64,000 nt of DNA from Tigriopus japonicus (lineage: Eukaryota > Arthropoda > Copepoda > Harpacticoida > Harpacticidae). Of this stretch, positions 47,567 to 57,708 are shown one piece after another. The notes below the pieces were generated by a model. That model was not told the origin of the DNA, searched no databases, and saw only the letters and a program-made list of their open reading frames with translations. Both the position numbers and the translations under genes were made by a program. The stretch is from the NCBI GenBank assembly GCA_010645155.1, contig CM021320.1:2090327-2154326 (forward strand). The letters are read 5' to 3'. The stretch's first letter is position 1; each line of letters starts with the position of its first letter.

Positions 47567-48190
47567 ATGCATAGTCCGTCATTCTCCGTTTCAACGTTGT
47601 TTTGCCTTTTCTTCATGTCTGAAGGCATTTGGGCACAGGACACGCTTTACGATGGATGTGGAACAACCAAAGGGTGTTTTGGAACACCTGAGTTATGTGT
47701 GGAGAGCATGTCTTGCGACATCGTGACTACGTATCTTTACATCACGGACTTGGATGCGTATCAATTCGAATTGTACGGGAATGTGAGTGACCCAACCATC
47801 AATTATTTGGCTGTGGGATTGTCTGAGAACGGTAAAATGGGTGAAGATAGTGTGGTTTTGTGTTCCACATTCAACAACGAAGATCACGTGGATCAATACT
47901 GGACGAGAGGTTTCCCCAAATCCGCCAAAATCCTCGACGAACCCAGTCTTGGGATTTTGGAGAGCACAATAGCAATCACAGATGGTGCATTTTACTGCAG
48001 TTTCGTGCGAGAAGCCGTGACCGACATTCCCAATCCATATTCGGAGGCAATCACCACGTTTGACTTAAAGGTTAACTTGTATCACTTGCAAGTGGCAGCT
48101 GGTCCCTTCGATGAGGCTGGTTTGCCGAAAAAACACTTTGAGAAACGCCCCTCCCCTGAACCCATTGACTTGAATGAATTTTCCAGATAA
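47567..48190 (+). CDS. Secreted DOMON-domain protein
   Basis: An intronless frame of 207 aa from the ATG at 47567 (an upstream GTG in frame is not used). It begins with a signal peptide (core VSTLFCLFFMSEGIWA), followed by one DOMON domain. Landmarks are DGCGTTKGCFG, a Cys pair in PELCVESMSC, the beta-strand YQFELYGNV, and YLAVGLSENGKMGEDSVVLC, the glycine-rich segment typical of DOMON proteins related to ferric-chelate reductase-like extracellular domains. There is no transmembrane helix or cytochrome b561 domain, so it is a stand-alone secreted form that may bind haem or sugar; the ligand is not determinable here. An ATTAAA immediately follows the stop codon. The stop lies 8 bp from that of the convergent LRRC40. 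Confidence 0.8.
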   Translation: MHSPSFSVSTLFCLFFMSEGIWAQDTLYDGCGTTKGCFGTPELCVESMSCDIVTTYLYITDLDAYQFELYGNVSDPTINYLAVGLSENGKMGEDSVVLCSTFNNEDHVDQYWTRGFPKSAKILDEPSLGILESTIAITDGAFYCSFVREAVTDIPNPYSEAITTFDLKVNLYHLQVAAGPFDEAGLPKKHFEKRPSPEPIDLNEFSR

Positions 48191-48198
48191 TTAAACGA

Positions 48199-50866
48199 TC
48201 ACTTTGGAATCCGATCTCGGAGATAACTCAATATGGCTTCGGTCCCTTGGACCAAGATTTGTGCCCGAGGCACACGAAAACCGTTTCCTTCCAACTGGAG
48301 GGCTCGAAGTTGGGTCATGAGTCCCAATTCTGGGGGAACATGGGACACGTTGTTGTTTTGTAAATCCAAAATGGCCAATCGCGACAGTTTAGACAGATCA
48401 TCGACGACGATCTCGGATACTTGATTACCTTCCATGATAAGGGTCTCCAGTTTCGAGAGTGTGTAAACACAGGACGGAATTTGGGTAAACTTATTGTAAG
48501 GAATAGTCAACTCTCGTAGCTGTTGACAATGAGCGAGTTCGGCGGGTAGATCACTGAGGCGATTGTTGCCCAAATTTAGATACTGTAAATTGGTAGCCAT
48601 GAGGCCAAGCCAGGATGGGCATGATTCCAGACGGTTTGCACTCATATTAAATTCGTACACATTGGGCATTAGCTCCTTCAAATTGGAAGGGATTTCTTTG
48701 AAGAAGTTTTTGCTCAAATCCACCCCCGTCACGTTGGCTTCCTTGGCGTTGGCCACGGCTTCGTCAGGTAAAACACTCACTTCTTTCTTGGTCATGTTCA
48801 AGACGTGAGACGATTTCATGGCATATTTATCTGGCACAGGTGGACTGCCACTCAATGGAACTGGCGAGACATTGCCCTTGTCTCTAAGAGATGAGAGCTC
48901 TTCTTCCGTTAGACGAGATCGCAAGTACTTTAAAAGACCCAAAGTACCCCGTTGGATGATATCCCGACGGATGGATTTGATTGGGTTGCCCTCTACTAAA
49001 AGCAACTTCAAATTGGGCAAGGTACCCAAAGTAAAGGGAAGGTTGTTCAAGTCGTTGTTAGAAACGTCGAATCGTTCGAGTGACTGCAAGTTCACAATCT
49101 CGTTGGGGACTTCTTTTAGCTTATTATCCCTTAAATCAATAAGATGAATGTTGGGAATGCATTCGAAGTCTTCGGGGGAAAGACTGCTCACTGCATTAAA
49201 TCCCATGTGTAGTTCTTTCAAATGGGTGCAATTCTTGAGGTTGGGAAAACTTCGAATCTGATTATGGGCAATATAGAGGAGCTCTAGCTTGGTCAAATCG
49301 GAGAGTGAGTCTCCAAGAGTGACTAGTTGATTGCGATTAGCATCTAGACTGACTAGATCCCGCAGAAAGGACATTTCTAAGGGCAATTCTTTGATCCGAT
49401 TGTCACTCATACTGAAATGCGTGATCTTGGTTAAGTACCCAATTCCCGAGGGTAAAGAGGCCATTTCGTTATACGATACATCCAGCTTTTGGAGCATGTT
49501 CAGTTGACTTATCTCCTCACTCAAGTGACGAAGTTCATTTTTGGCTAGATTCAAATCCCGAAGCGAGCCAAGTTTAAAAAAATCCGGAGGCAGTCCACTT
49601 AAACGATTGTGACTCACGTTCAGCTTGTTCAAACACGTTAGCAATCCAATTTCATTAGGCAACTCTTTAAGCAGATTGTCGTGTAAATCCAACACAGTTA
49701 ATGTGTTCAAATCGCCCAAATTGGGCGGCAAAAGCGTCAATTGATTGGAGGCCAAAATCAGCTTGGTCAGATTGACTTGTTCCCACCAAGGCTCCACCTC
49801 ATCCACCTGCAATCCAAGAATTATGCTTCTTTGCTTTAGAGTTTTTTTTAGGTCATGATTCATGACTTATTTTTTTAGCTCTTTTCAGGAGAGTTGCATT
49901 AAAGAGCATGAATTCAATAACAACTGAATTAGCAGAGCCAAGGCTCCTTGATCAAAAGGAAACTTGAAAAAATCTGGGACATTTTTGACCTATAGGTAAA
50001 ATTGAATTAAACCTAAACTGCCAGGGCAAAGACTTTGTTCAGATTTTTTTGTCATGGTTTGGTCTTTCTCTGTATTGTACATCAAATTAACCTTTGAGAC
50101 TTTATAATTGAACATGTTAAACGACAAAACAGTGCGAATAGTGCCTACAAATGTCGGTTTTGGACGGTTTGAAGAGATGAGGGTCACTTTTGGTTTGAGA
50201 ATTCTTTGCATTGTTAAATAGTTATTTTGGTACGAGCATCACTAGATGACAAATTTTGAGTACTTCTTTACTTATCCAGCCTCTTGACGTGATATATTGA
50301 AGTGATTGAAAAAATAACACAACATTTCCTCATTTCTGCCGTCTTGGTCTTCAAAAGTCGTAAAATGTTGAGGAAAATAATAATGTAAAACTTGAAATGC
50401 AAGGTTTTTGAAGTACCAGCCTTTTGAACTTTTCAATTCTCTGAACTTTTTTTCTCGCTTTTTAAAAACGTACGAGTACCTGATCCAAGCTGAATCCCTT
50501 TTTGGCCCGAGCCGATTCCTCTGGAAGCGGCTCTTGAAGTTGCCAGACTTGTTCGGGCACGCTCACCAAACCGCGTCCGGAAAGGTTCAATTGACCGGAA
50601 GCTCTCGCCTGTTTCATCATTTGAGGGTGGAGCGTATTCGGGGCGGGTGATTGAAACACGGCTCCGGCTCCAGGACCCGACAAAGACGGTTTGGAGCCAG
50701 TGGAAGTCGGTTGAGAATCCGAACCGTCCATTACGAGCGTGTCGGTTTGGTTTTGTCGAGCGGCAGCCATAAAGGCCGCCGAAGGTTTGAGTCGGGTTTT
50801 AGGGCCTCGAAATCCGCCTCGAGCTCCAGAAGGACCGGATTTCGAGTTGGGTTGGGCACGGTTCAT
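48199..50866 (-). CDS. LRRC40: Leucine-rich repeat-containing protein 40
   Basis: Two exons, 50866-50480 and 49806-48199, join in phase 0 across a 673 bp intron to give 664 aa. The N-terminal region is disordered and ends in QARASGQLNLSGRGLVSVPEQVW, the family's first repeat. The second exon opens VDEVEPWWEQVNLTKLILAS, closely resembling vertebrate LRRC40 at the same place. It continues with some twenty LxxLxxLxLxxN repeats, a variable insert (about SLRDKGNVSPVPLSGSPPVP), a second repeat block, and the conserved ending FRVPRAQILVQGTEAILSYL. The protein is intracellular and its function is poorly known. I use the ATG at 50866; the upstream in-frame TTG is not a credible start. Confidence 0.93.
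49807..50479. other. LRRC40 intron (673 bp)
   Basis: The donor GTACTC follows the SLDQ codons and the acceptor TTGCAG precedes GTG GAT GAG. No other feature is visible inside. Confidence 0.8.
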
Positions 50867-51486
50867 CTTGTCACTTGTGGCACGAACCAAATCACCGAGT
50901 AATTGCTCGAGTAATTACTAAATTATTTATTGTTCCGGAGTTAGACCTGGATTTCAGGCGTGTCAATAAGTTCAGGGTAGCGACAAACGTGATTTTTCGG
51001 GGAGCAAAAAGCGATGTGCCAAGGTTTCTATTCATAACTTGAATGATTAGTTCAGTAAAGCGAGGATTGAAAAGTTTCCCGTCAAAACTTAAAGAGGGGG
51101 GGGTTCATTTTTTGGAATCTATCAATATAAAGAACTTTCAGATCTGACTTAAAATGATTAACGACTAACAATCAAACTGAAGTTTGCCATTTGAAAACGA
51201 ATGATGATGTTTTTCTTCCTTTCCGGTTTTTTTTTGAGCGAATGAGATTAGAATTTTTTCAACTAAAAAGTAAGAATTGCTTTGTAATTTTCCCCCTCAA
51301 TTTTTTCCAAAAATGCTTGACTTATCTTTTATCACCCTGATTTCTGTCAACAAAGATTCTGAATCATAACATCAAAGCATATAATAAGGCTTGATTTGCA
51401 AGGCGAATGTTCTAAAACTTCAAAAAGACTATGGTACGCCCGTCCGATCTCATGCCAGTCCATTCAAACCCTCCTTCGGAAGAGTG

Positions 51487-52272
51487 ATGAGGCCATTGCG
51501 TTTTGACTGGCGTGAAACGCTGGAATTCACTTTCACCGGTTCGTATTTGCTTCAAAGACAATGCCAATTTCTACGGGCTCGCCATCAAAACCTCCTCCCT
51601 CGATGGATCTTTTGGCTTGCCGTGGATGCGCTTTTGGGGTATGGGTGCGCCACTTTATTATGGGTCTATTGGGCGCCGTCGCCTTCCGCCAGAGTGGTTC
51701 AGTTGGTGATAGGGGCCATGGATGGCGTGGTCATGTACTTGAGACGCTTGATTTATTGGCTCATGGACGCCCCCGCCGGTCTAAAACTCAATTCCGTGCT
51801 GAGCACGGCCTTGGGCAAGTTCTTTCTCTACCATATCCATTTGTGGGTTACTTTCCTATACTTGGCCACACCCCTGCTCTCACAAGCGCTCAGTGGAGTC
51901 ATGGGCGTGTTAAGTTATACGGGTTTCATGTTGCAGATGAGTGTAGCGCAAGATACGTTCAATTTGGTGACTTTTCACGTGCACTGTTTCTTTACTTATG
52001 CCCGACGCTTGTTTCTGAGCCAAACTCATGCACTGCAAAGTTTATGGCGACTTTTTCGGGGTAAGAAGTACAATCCCCTGCGAGATCGCGTGGACACGTC
52101 CCATCATGATGTGGATCAGCTTTTTGTGGGAACGTTGGCTTTCACCATTTTGTTGTTCTTATACCCCACGACCTTGATGTATTTTGCCGTGTTTAAAGTG
52201 TTGGACCTAGCTATCACGGCCGTTCATTGGGTCGCGTCGGGATTGGTACAATTGGGTTTGAGCGTTGTGTGA
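51487..52272 (+). CDS. PIGQ: PIG-Q/Gpi1, subunit of GPI-GlcNAc transferase
   Basis: The frame from the ATG at 51487 gives 261 aa. It contains the Gpi1 core: LLQRQCQFLRARHQNL, MDAPAGLKLNSVLSTALGKF, HIHLWVTFLY, LWRLFRGKKYNPLRDRVDTS, DVDQLFVGTLAFTILLFLYP, and several membrane helices. In other animals PIG-Q stabilises the ER complex that transfers GlcNAc to phosphatidylinositol, the first step of GPI-anchor synthesis. The protein is much shorter than typical PIG-Q (over 500 aa) because the weakly conserved N-terminal half is missing. Either this lineage has a reduced form or an upstream exon escapes me; the frame is open for about 30 codons before the ATG. AATAAA is at 52275-52280. The stop lies 61 bp from that of convergent NF-YA. 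Confidence 0.88.
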   Translation: MRPLRFDWRETLEFTFTGSYLLQRQCQFLRARHQNLLPRWIFWLAVDALLGYGCATLLWVYWAPSPSARVVQLVIGAMDGVVMYLRRLIYWLMDAPAGLKLNSVLSTALGKFFLYHIHLWVTFLYLATPLLSQALSGVMGVLSYTGFMLQMSVAQDTFNLVTFHVHCFFTYARRLFLSQTHALQSLWRLFRGKKYNPLRDRVDTSHHDVDQLFVGTLAFTILLFLYPTTLMYFAVFKVLDLAITAVHWVASGLVQLGLSVV

Positions 52273-52333
52273 GAAATAAATACAATCTATTTAAGGTTTC
52301 CCCCGGGAGATAAAATTCGTGAGGCAATTGGGC

Positions 52334-53396
52334 TTAGGACATGTGTAAACTATTTAAAACGGAATTTCCACCATACTGGTGGTGAACGTGCATGGATTGG
52401 CCAGAGCCCCCATTTGAGAGCCCGTCGTCTATCACGGGTTTCTTTTCGAGAGGCTCGCAGTCCCCTTCGTTCGAGTTGAATTTGCCTCCTTCTCCTCGGA
52501 CACGTTTTAATGCGTGAAGATGACGAGACTCGTGAAGATACTTCTTTCTCTCTTTCGGAATACGGCCTTCGGCTTCAAGTTTGGCTCGCGCTTGCCTTCG
52601 TTTCAAAATGCGATGATACTGCTTGGCGTTAACGTACAAGGGCTCCTCCTCCAACATTTCCGGCCCTGAGGAAAGAAAAAGATCCTTGGTCAAATGACAA
52701 TTTATGAGTCCGAAGTCATTAGATTAGATTTGTTGAGCCGATCGGTAGATTCCGGTATTCCTACGACACGAAGCAGAAAAATGAAAGGATTTTTTTCAGC
52801 TAAAAATTAGGGCAAGAAGAAGAGGAACAAGAATTTTGATCGTCAGAGAGTCCTACTCACCGGGTAAGGGTATTCTCTGTAATGAGGGTGAACCATTGGA
52901 ACCTGGTACCATCATGATAATATTCCCACCCCCATTAGCTGAGCTCACGTTCGTGACACCCGCTGTACCGGAAGTGGCCACGACTGCTGTGGGTTGGGTC
53001 ATGGTGGCAGTGGTAGGAAGTTGAATGATCTGTCCACCTTGCGAGAGGGCCTGCATTGCGGGTTGGACCACCCCGCCATCGGCCTGTAGAGCATAGAAGG
53101 AACACGGTAAAATTTCGACCCGAAAAAAGGGCATTTTAAGAATTCAAACTTACCGTGACTGGTTGATAGATAAGAGTTTGGCCATCGGGCGTCTGGATGA
53201 CCTGGTGGCCGGCTTGTTGTAGAACTAGACCATTAGCGCCTTGGACCGCGAATGTGGGCATACCGGCCTCACTCGTGGCCACTGAAATGGCATGGCCGGT
53301 GGACACGGTGGTGGCGGGTTGGTTGAGGGTTTGTACCAAGATCTGCTGCCCATTTTGGGCCTGCAAGATCTGGTGACCTTGCGAGGTTTGAATCAT
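52334..53396 (-). CDS. NFYA: Nuclear transcription factor Y subunit alpha
   Basis: Three exons on the minus strand, 53396-53154, 53083-52861 and 52665-52334, splice in phase (265 codons plus stop if the first ATG of the 5' exon seen is the start). They encode a Gln/Thr/Val-rich activation region ([18 protein letters not shown]), then the subunit-interaction helix [20 protein letters not shown], a linker, and the CCAAT-contacting segment [19 protein letters not shown]. The usual GGRF is GGKF here, a conservative change. NF-YA joins the NF-YB/NF-YC histone-fold dimer to bind CCAAT boxes. The first exon seen begins exactly with ATG after a splice acceptor, so further 5' exons, coding or not, probably lie upstream; a dense CCAAT cluster at 54.0-54.2 kb may be its promoter. 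Confidence 0.92.
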
Positions 53397-54022
53397 CTGC
53401 AAACGATTGCAATTTCAATTAGTCGTTAGGACAATTAAAGACCATCAATTTCCTAAACAAACCTATATAATTCTGCACATCATCATTTTTAAGTAAGTAA
53501 TTGGAGCATAACCAAATTGACATTTCTCGCTCTCCACTTAACGTTGTGTATAAGTGGATGCTGATCCTCGGACAACGAGTAAATCAGGGGTAGTCAACGC
53601 AAATATTAATTAACGTATTATCTTGAATGCTCTGAACACTCGACGTTGGACTGAGAAATGAGTACAACGAGCCTCGTTTTCAAAAGTTGTGCAAATCCGC
53701 AGACAATCATTCCCTACAAGTGTTAAGCCATAGCTCTCATCCGTTGGTTCTTTTGTTAATGTTGTGGATTTCATCATTTGTTCGGAATTATAAAACTATT
53801 TTTAAAATTTGCTAGAGAACTTTTTCCATGCGCTAAGAATCCATCACGGCTAAGTACATGCGTAGCCCTCCCCATACTGGACCCAAAATGACCCGAATCT
53901 AAATGTGGGCGTGTCTCCTGTCCTTAATGGGGCGTGTAACCCCCCCAGGGCTAGGCCTTGCCGGGTCTAATGTGACTAATGAGAGGCCTCATTGCGTACT
54001 TGCATTGTTTGATCGGCCGGTA
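53397..54022. other. 5' intron/flank of NF-YA
   Basis: This stretch begins with the splice acceptor upstream of the first NF-YA exon seen, so it is probably intronic. I do not recognise a coding exon in it. Confidence 0.5.
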
Positions 54023-54230
54023 ATTGGTTCGCAAGTCAGCCAATACCGAGGCTGGAGCGTCAATCTCCATTCCGATTGCACCAATCCCTAACACGAAAGC
54101 GTCTCATTGGCCCAAAACTGAGGCCGGGCCCGTTCAACACTTACCCGGTAGATTCCGGTGCCCAAATCGGGGTTCAGCTCGACTGGATTCACGGACGACG
54201 GGTTGGAGTGGCTCACAAGGGGAGTCCAAT
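54023..54230 (-). promoter_or_regulatory. Cluster of five CCAAT boxes upstream of NF-YA
   Basis: CCAAT or its complement ATTGG occurs at 54023-54027, 54040-54044, 54081-54085, 54106-54110 and 54226-54230, in a stretch that is more GC-rich than its surroundings. CCAAT is the NF-Y binding site. Position 5' of NF-YA suggests a promoter under NF-Y autoregulation. That is inference; the transcription start is not located. Confidence 0.4.
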
Positions 54231-54454
54231 GGGAAGTATCCGTCTCAAGTGCGGATATTTCGGGGCGGTTGTGTTATATGGCGACCACACTTAAGCCAAG
54301 CACGCATGCACACTAGACACTAGCCAAGCTGTGGAAAAGAGGCCAGAACGGGCCAGTTGTGATAAAGCAACAACAACGACAGCCGAGGATCAAGCCAAGC
54401 CAAGCAAACGGACAGGAGAAGAGAGACGCAGAACGAGAGAACAAAGCCCGTCAA

Positions 54455-55535
54455 TATGAACGTTACATGGATTGAAAATCCACGTACATAGGAGCCGACG
54501 TACGTAAACAAACCCAAATGAAGGGCAAAGTCAATCAGGGTTGCTAAAATATGCTACACACATGACAGTTAGTAGAAACACATTTTTCTTTCAGAAATAA
54601 TATTGCAATAATATTTTTGTTTTATTCATTCAATAATTATGCAAGTTCTCTCCATGATCTTCATTGTAGGTAGATTAAGACTAAACCTATTTCAGCTCCT
54701 AACCCATGCTTGAACTTGGCAACATTATGTATCTGGAAATGGTAAATGAGTTATGATGTCATGGGGAGCTATATACCTGGTATGGTAGTCTTGCCAGTTT
54801 GGAAGTGTGTTAGAGGTGCCAAATAGGATTTTGTGCCCCTCTTTTTAGGGGATTTTACTATCCCAAAATGGTTGTGAGAATAGAATATATCTGTGGGTTT
54901 GTGATTTATTATACATTCAGCAAAAAATTTGTTCAAATATGGTTTCATTTACTATTCCCATTTCATATATATATTTTTTTTTTTGGGGGGGGGCAGATAT
55001 TTAAATACTGCTACAAGGAATGGGATTCCTTGTAAAGAGAGTTAATCATTAATATAATTTCTACATTTAATGTTTATATGATATTTGGTCTACCAACGAG
55101 TTACTGTTGGCAGATCTATACAACCCTTGTATAGTGAGTTGGTCAGGAAAAGTGTTTAAAAATTTATCCACAATCCTGCCTTAAATGCAAAGAATCTGGA
55201 AGAAATATCAAGGCATGTTTAAAGTTGTTTGCTAAAAACTTTATTTGTTTTGTAAGGCAAATTCATTACTAAAGTCATTAGAATTTGAGTGACTTGAAAT
55301 AGGATATCAAAAACCTCCATAAAACATTACATTTTAGGAGATAATATCACCCTTGGCAAATCAAATTTTGAAACATGTACATATACCAAACATAATAATT
55401 TAAAGAAAATTGTGCCAATAGTAATGGCGTGTCTAGTATTTTTTGGCAACCCTGATTGACTTTGCCGTCCACTTGGATTTGTTTATGTACGGTGGCTTCT
55501 ATGTACGTGGATTTTCAGTCCATGTAACGTTCATA
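54455..55535. mobile_element. Mutator-type (MULE-like) non-autonomous element, 1.08 kb
   Basis: The ends are TATGAACGTTACATGG and its complement. The arms, each about 100 bp (54455-54553 and 55437-55535), are close to 90 per cent identical as inverted repeats. They are flanked by the 9 bp direct repeat GCCCGTCAA (54446-54454 and 55536-55544), a perfect target duplication of the Mutator length. The interior is AT-rich without an ORF and includes a T-run followed by a G-run near 54970. It shares the TATGA terminal bases and 9 bp duplication with the element at 14313-18093, but not the rest of the arm. Confidence 0.85.
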
Positions 55536-55788
55536 GCCCGTCAAGAGATCGGGGGGAAAAGATAAAAACAAAGGATTGAAAAATTTGAAAATATATAACT
55601 AAAGATGCGCGGTTGTGATTTCAAAGGGCTCTGTGAACGTGTTCTGATCACTATTTTTGGATCAATGGATTTGCGCCTTTGAAAGAATTTCTCCAAACCC
55701 TTTTCTTTTCCCCGTCTGTTTTAAGACAGGCACGGAATGCAAAAACAATAAACAAACGCGAGAAAGTAGGCCCATACATAGGCCCTTG

Positions 55789-56037
55789 AGCCTCGCTCTC
55801 TAATCGTTAATCACCGATGTCAAAGATGAGTGACGTCACACCTCTCAGGTTAAATTTAGGTTAAGTTAGGTTTGAATGAAGTTAAAGTAGGTTTAAATTA
55901 GGTTAGGTTAGGTTTAAGTTAGGTTAGGTTAGGTTTAGTTAGGTTAGGTTTAAGTATGGTTAGGTTAGGTTTAAATTTGGTCAAATGTGACGTCACTTAT
56001 CTTTGACATCGGTGATTACCGGTTACAGCCTCGCTCT
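55789..56037. mobile_element. MITE with TTAGG telomere-like interior and CRE-containing arms
   Basis: The arms near 55801-55841 and 55986-56025 are inverted repeats sharing TAATCACCGATGTCAAAGAT and TGACGTCACA. The palindrome TGACGTCA (a CRE/ATF site) occurs in each arm, at 55831-55838 and 55988-55995. The direct repeat AGCCTCGCTCT (55789-55799 and 56027-56037) flanks the whole and is read as a target duplication. Between the arms is a degenerate array of GTTAGG/GGTTTAA units (55848-55980), close to the arthropod telomere unit TTAGG. Flanking unique genes exclude a chromosome end. Confidence 0.75.
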
Positions 56038-56382
56038 TCCCATAGGAGCCCGTTGGACTTCAACATTTAGATCTTAAAATGTGGTCATGAGTTCGTGCGT
56101 TTAAAATATCGTATTACATTAATGAACAAAGAGCTAAACGATATAATTTAAGGCCTGACTAAAGGCCCTCTGTATAGAACTATGAAACTTATGTCTACGG
56201 GGAACACGACCCAGTCGACCCTTGGATGAGCTCGACGGTTTTACGTGATTTATGTCATTAAGAACAATTTCATCATTAACTATAAAGGTTGCGAGAACTC
56301 TTGTTCCCTGTCCTTGCGTATTTCGTCCGGCTCGTGTTCCTTGATTTGACGCTTCGAGGTTTACCGAATTACGATTGACATC

Positions 56383-57495
56383 ATGTTCCTTTTCCAAAAT
56401 CATATTTTTCTCAGTTTATTTCTGATTTTCCTTCTCCGCGATGTAACGATGACGTGGGCATCCTCGGATTTAGGATGTCGGGATGAAAACGGCCGCTCAG
56501 TCGAGTGGTTCGTCCTCTATAAATTTCCCCACTCCTCTCATAGCTCTCCGGAGCCATCCTGGCTTCATCTCGGCTTGGCTTACGCCTACATATCATCCTC
56601 TCATCCGCAACAAGGCTGGACTTTGTCCTCAAAGTCCATTGGTGATCCCCAATCCGCCCCCGGACGAACTTTGAGCTCGTTGTACGGCAGTCCAGACAAG
56701 GAGCGCTTTCACGTGTTGTACAATGACGAGACGCCCGCCGGTCAAACTTCCTTCACGCACGGCCACACCAAGGGCGTTCTAGCCCTAGATCATGACTCCG
56801 GATTTTGGTTGGTGCACTCGGTTCCCAAATTTCCGCCCGCTCCCTCTACTAATCACAGTTACGCTTACCCACACACCGGGCAAATGTATGGGCAGAGCTT
56901 TTTATGTGTTACGGTGGGCACGAACCTGACGGCCGACCTCATCGGTCGTCAATTGCAATATCATGATCCCTTCATCTATGACGTTCATCTCCCTACCTGG
57001 ATGAGCGATGTGTATCCGGATTTGGCCGCACTTGCCCGGGGTGCGCATGATCGAGTGGCTCCTTTCGCTCATTATGCCGTGTTTCCGGGGATCAATAGTC
57101 AAAGTTACTTTGCTAGCTTTGCTAAATATACCAAATACGGCCAGGATTTATATGACTCGATGGTGGCTCCCGGCCTTCGAAGCGGGCTTTTGGTCGAAAC
57201 TTGGCCCAATGGACCCGGTCGACTTAACTCGAGTTGTCAAAGCCAGTACGAAGTGGAGAATGTGGACGCGATTGCGTTGAAATTCCAGACGAAAATTCAG
57301 TTCAGTACGCATCATGACCATTCCAAATGGGCCATTGCTATCAAAAAGAACCGGCCTTATGTTTGTGTGGGAGATATCAATCGCATGGAGAGTCAAAAAC
57401 ATCGAGCGGGGGGAACGGTTTGTTTTATGAATTTGTCAGTTTGGAAATCCTACAAGGGAATCATTGATCAAATCGAGGCTTGTCCAATTGTCTAA
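56383..57495 (+). CDS. DNASE2: Deoxyribonuclease II
   Basis: A single-exon frame of 370 aa. A hydrophobic signal sequence (FLSLFLIFLL) is followed by the acid-nuclease fold: LGCRDENGRSVEWFVLYKFP, HTKGVLALDHDSGFWLVHSV with the first His-Lys motif (His128), QMYGQSFLCVTVG, FAKYTKYGQDLYDS, and the catalytic DHSKWAIAI (His313) before VCVGDINRMESQ and GGTVCFMNLSVWKSY. Both catalytic His-x-Lys motifs are present, so the lysosomal enzyme, which cuts DNA to 3'-phosphates at acid pH, should be active. Length fits the family. The gene converges with CCDC50, stops 213 bp apart. Confidence 0.95.
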   Translation: MFLFQNHIFLSLFLIFLLRDVTMTWASSDLGCRDENGRSVEWFVLYKFPHSSHSSPEPSWLHLGLAYAYISSSHPQQGWTLSSKSIGDPQSAPGRTLSSLYGSPDKERFHVLYNDETPAGQTSFTHGHTKGVLALDHDSGFWLVHSVPKFPPAPSTNHSYAYPHTGQMYGQSFLCVTVGTNLTADLIGRQLQYHDPFIYDVHLPTWMSDVYPDLAALARGAHDRVAPFAHYAVFPGINSQSYFASFAKYTKYGQDLYDSMVAPGLRSGLLVETWPNGPGRLNSSCQSQYEVENVDAIALKFQTKIQFSTHHDHSKWAIAIKKNRPYVCVGDINRMESQKHRAGGTVCFMNLSVWKSYKGIIDQIEACPIV

Positions 57496-57708
57496 GTTTT
57501 ATTGCCAATGTTCGTGAAATCTCATTGATTGTATATCTAATACTTTCTCTGTATGCATAAAAATCTCGGAAATGCTTTCAATATGAATAATCAACGATGG
57601 TGTAAATAATGAGTCCATATAAAAAGGCAAGCGGGTGCCAGTCTTACCTCGGTCAGATCTGGGGAAGGGGGCAGTGAAAAGCTGCGTAACCTGTTTAGGG
57701 TGTTGTAA

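Noticed and set aside
55848..55980. TTAGG-like array as a real chromosome end
   Set aside because: The units are degenerate, the array is only about 130 bp, it lies between inverted-repeat arms, and unique genes continue on both sides.
56134..56403. 89-codon minus-strand frame overlapping the DNase II start
   Set aside because: No homology recognised and it overlaps a confidently assigned gene on the other strand.
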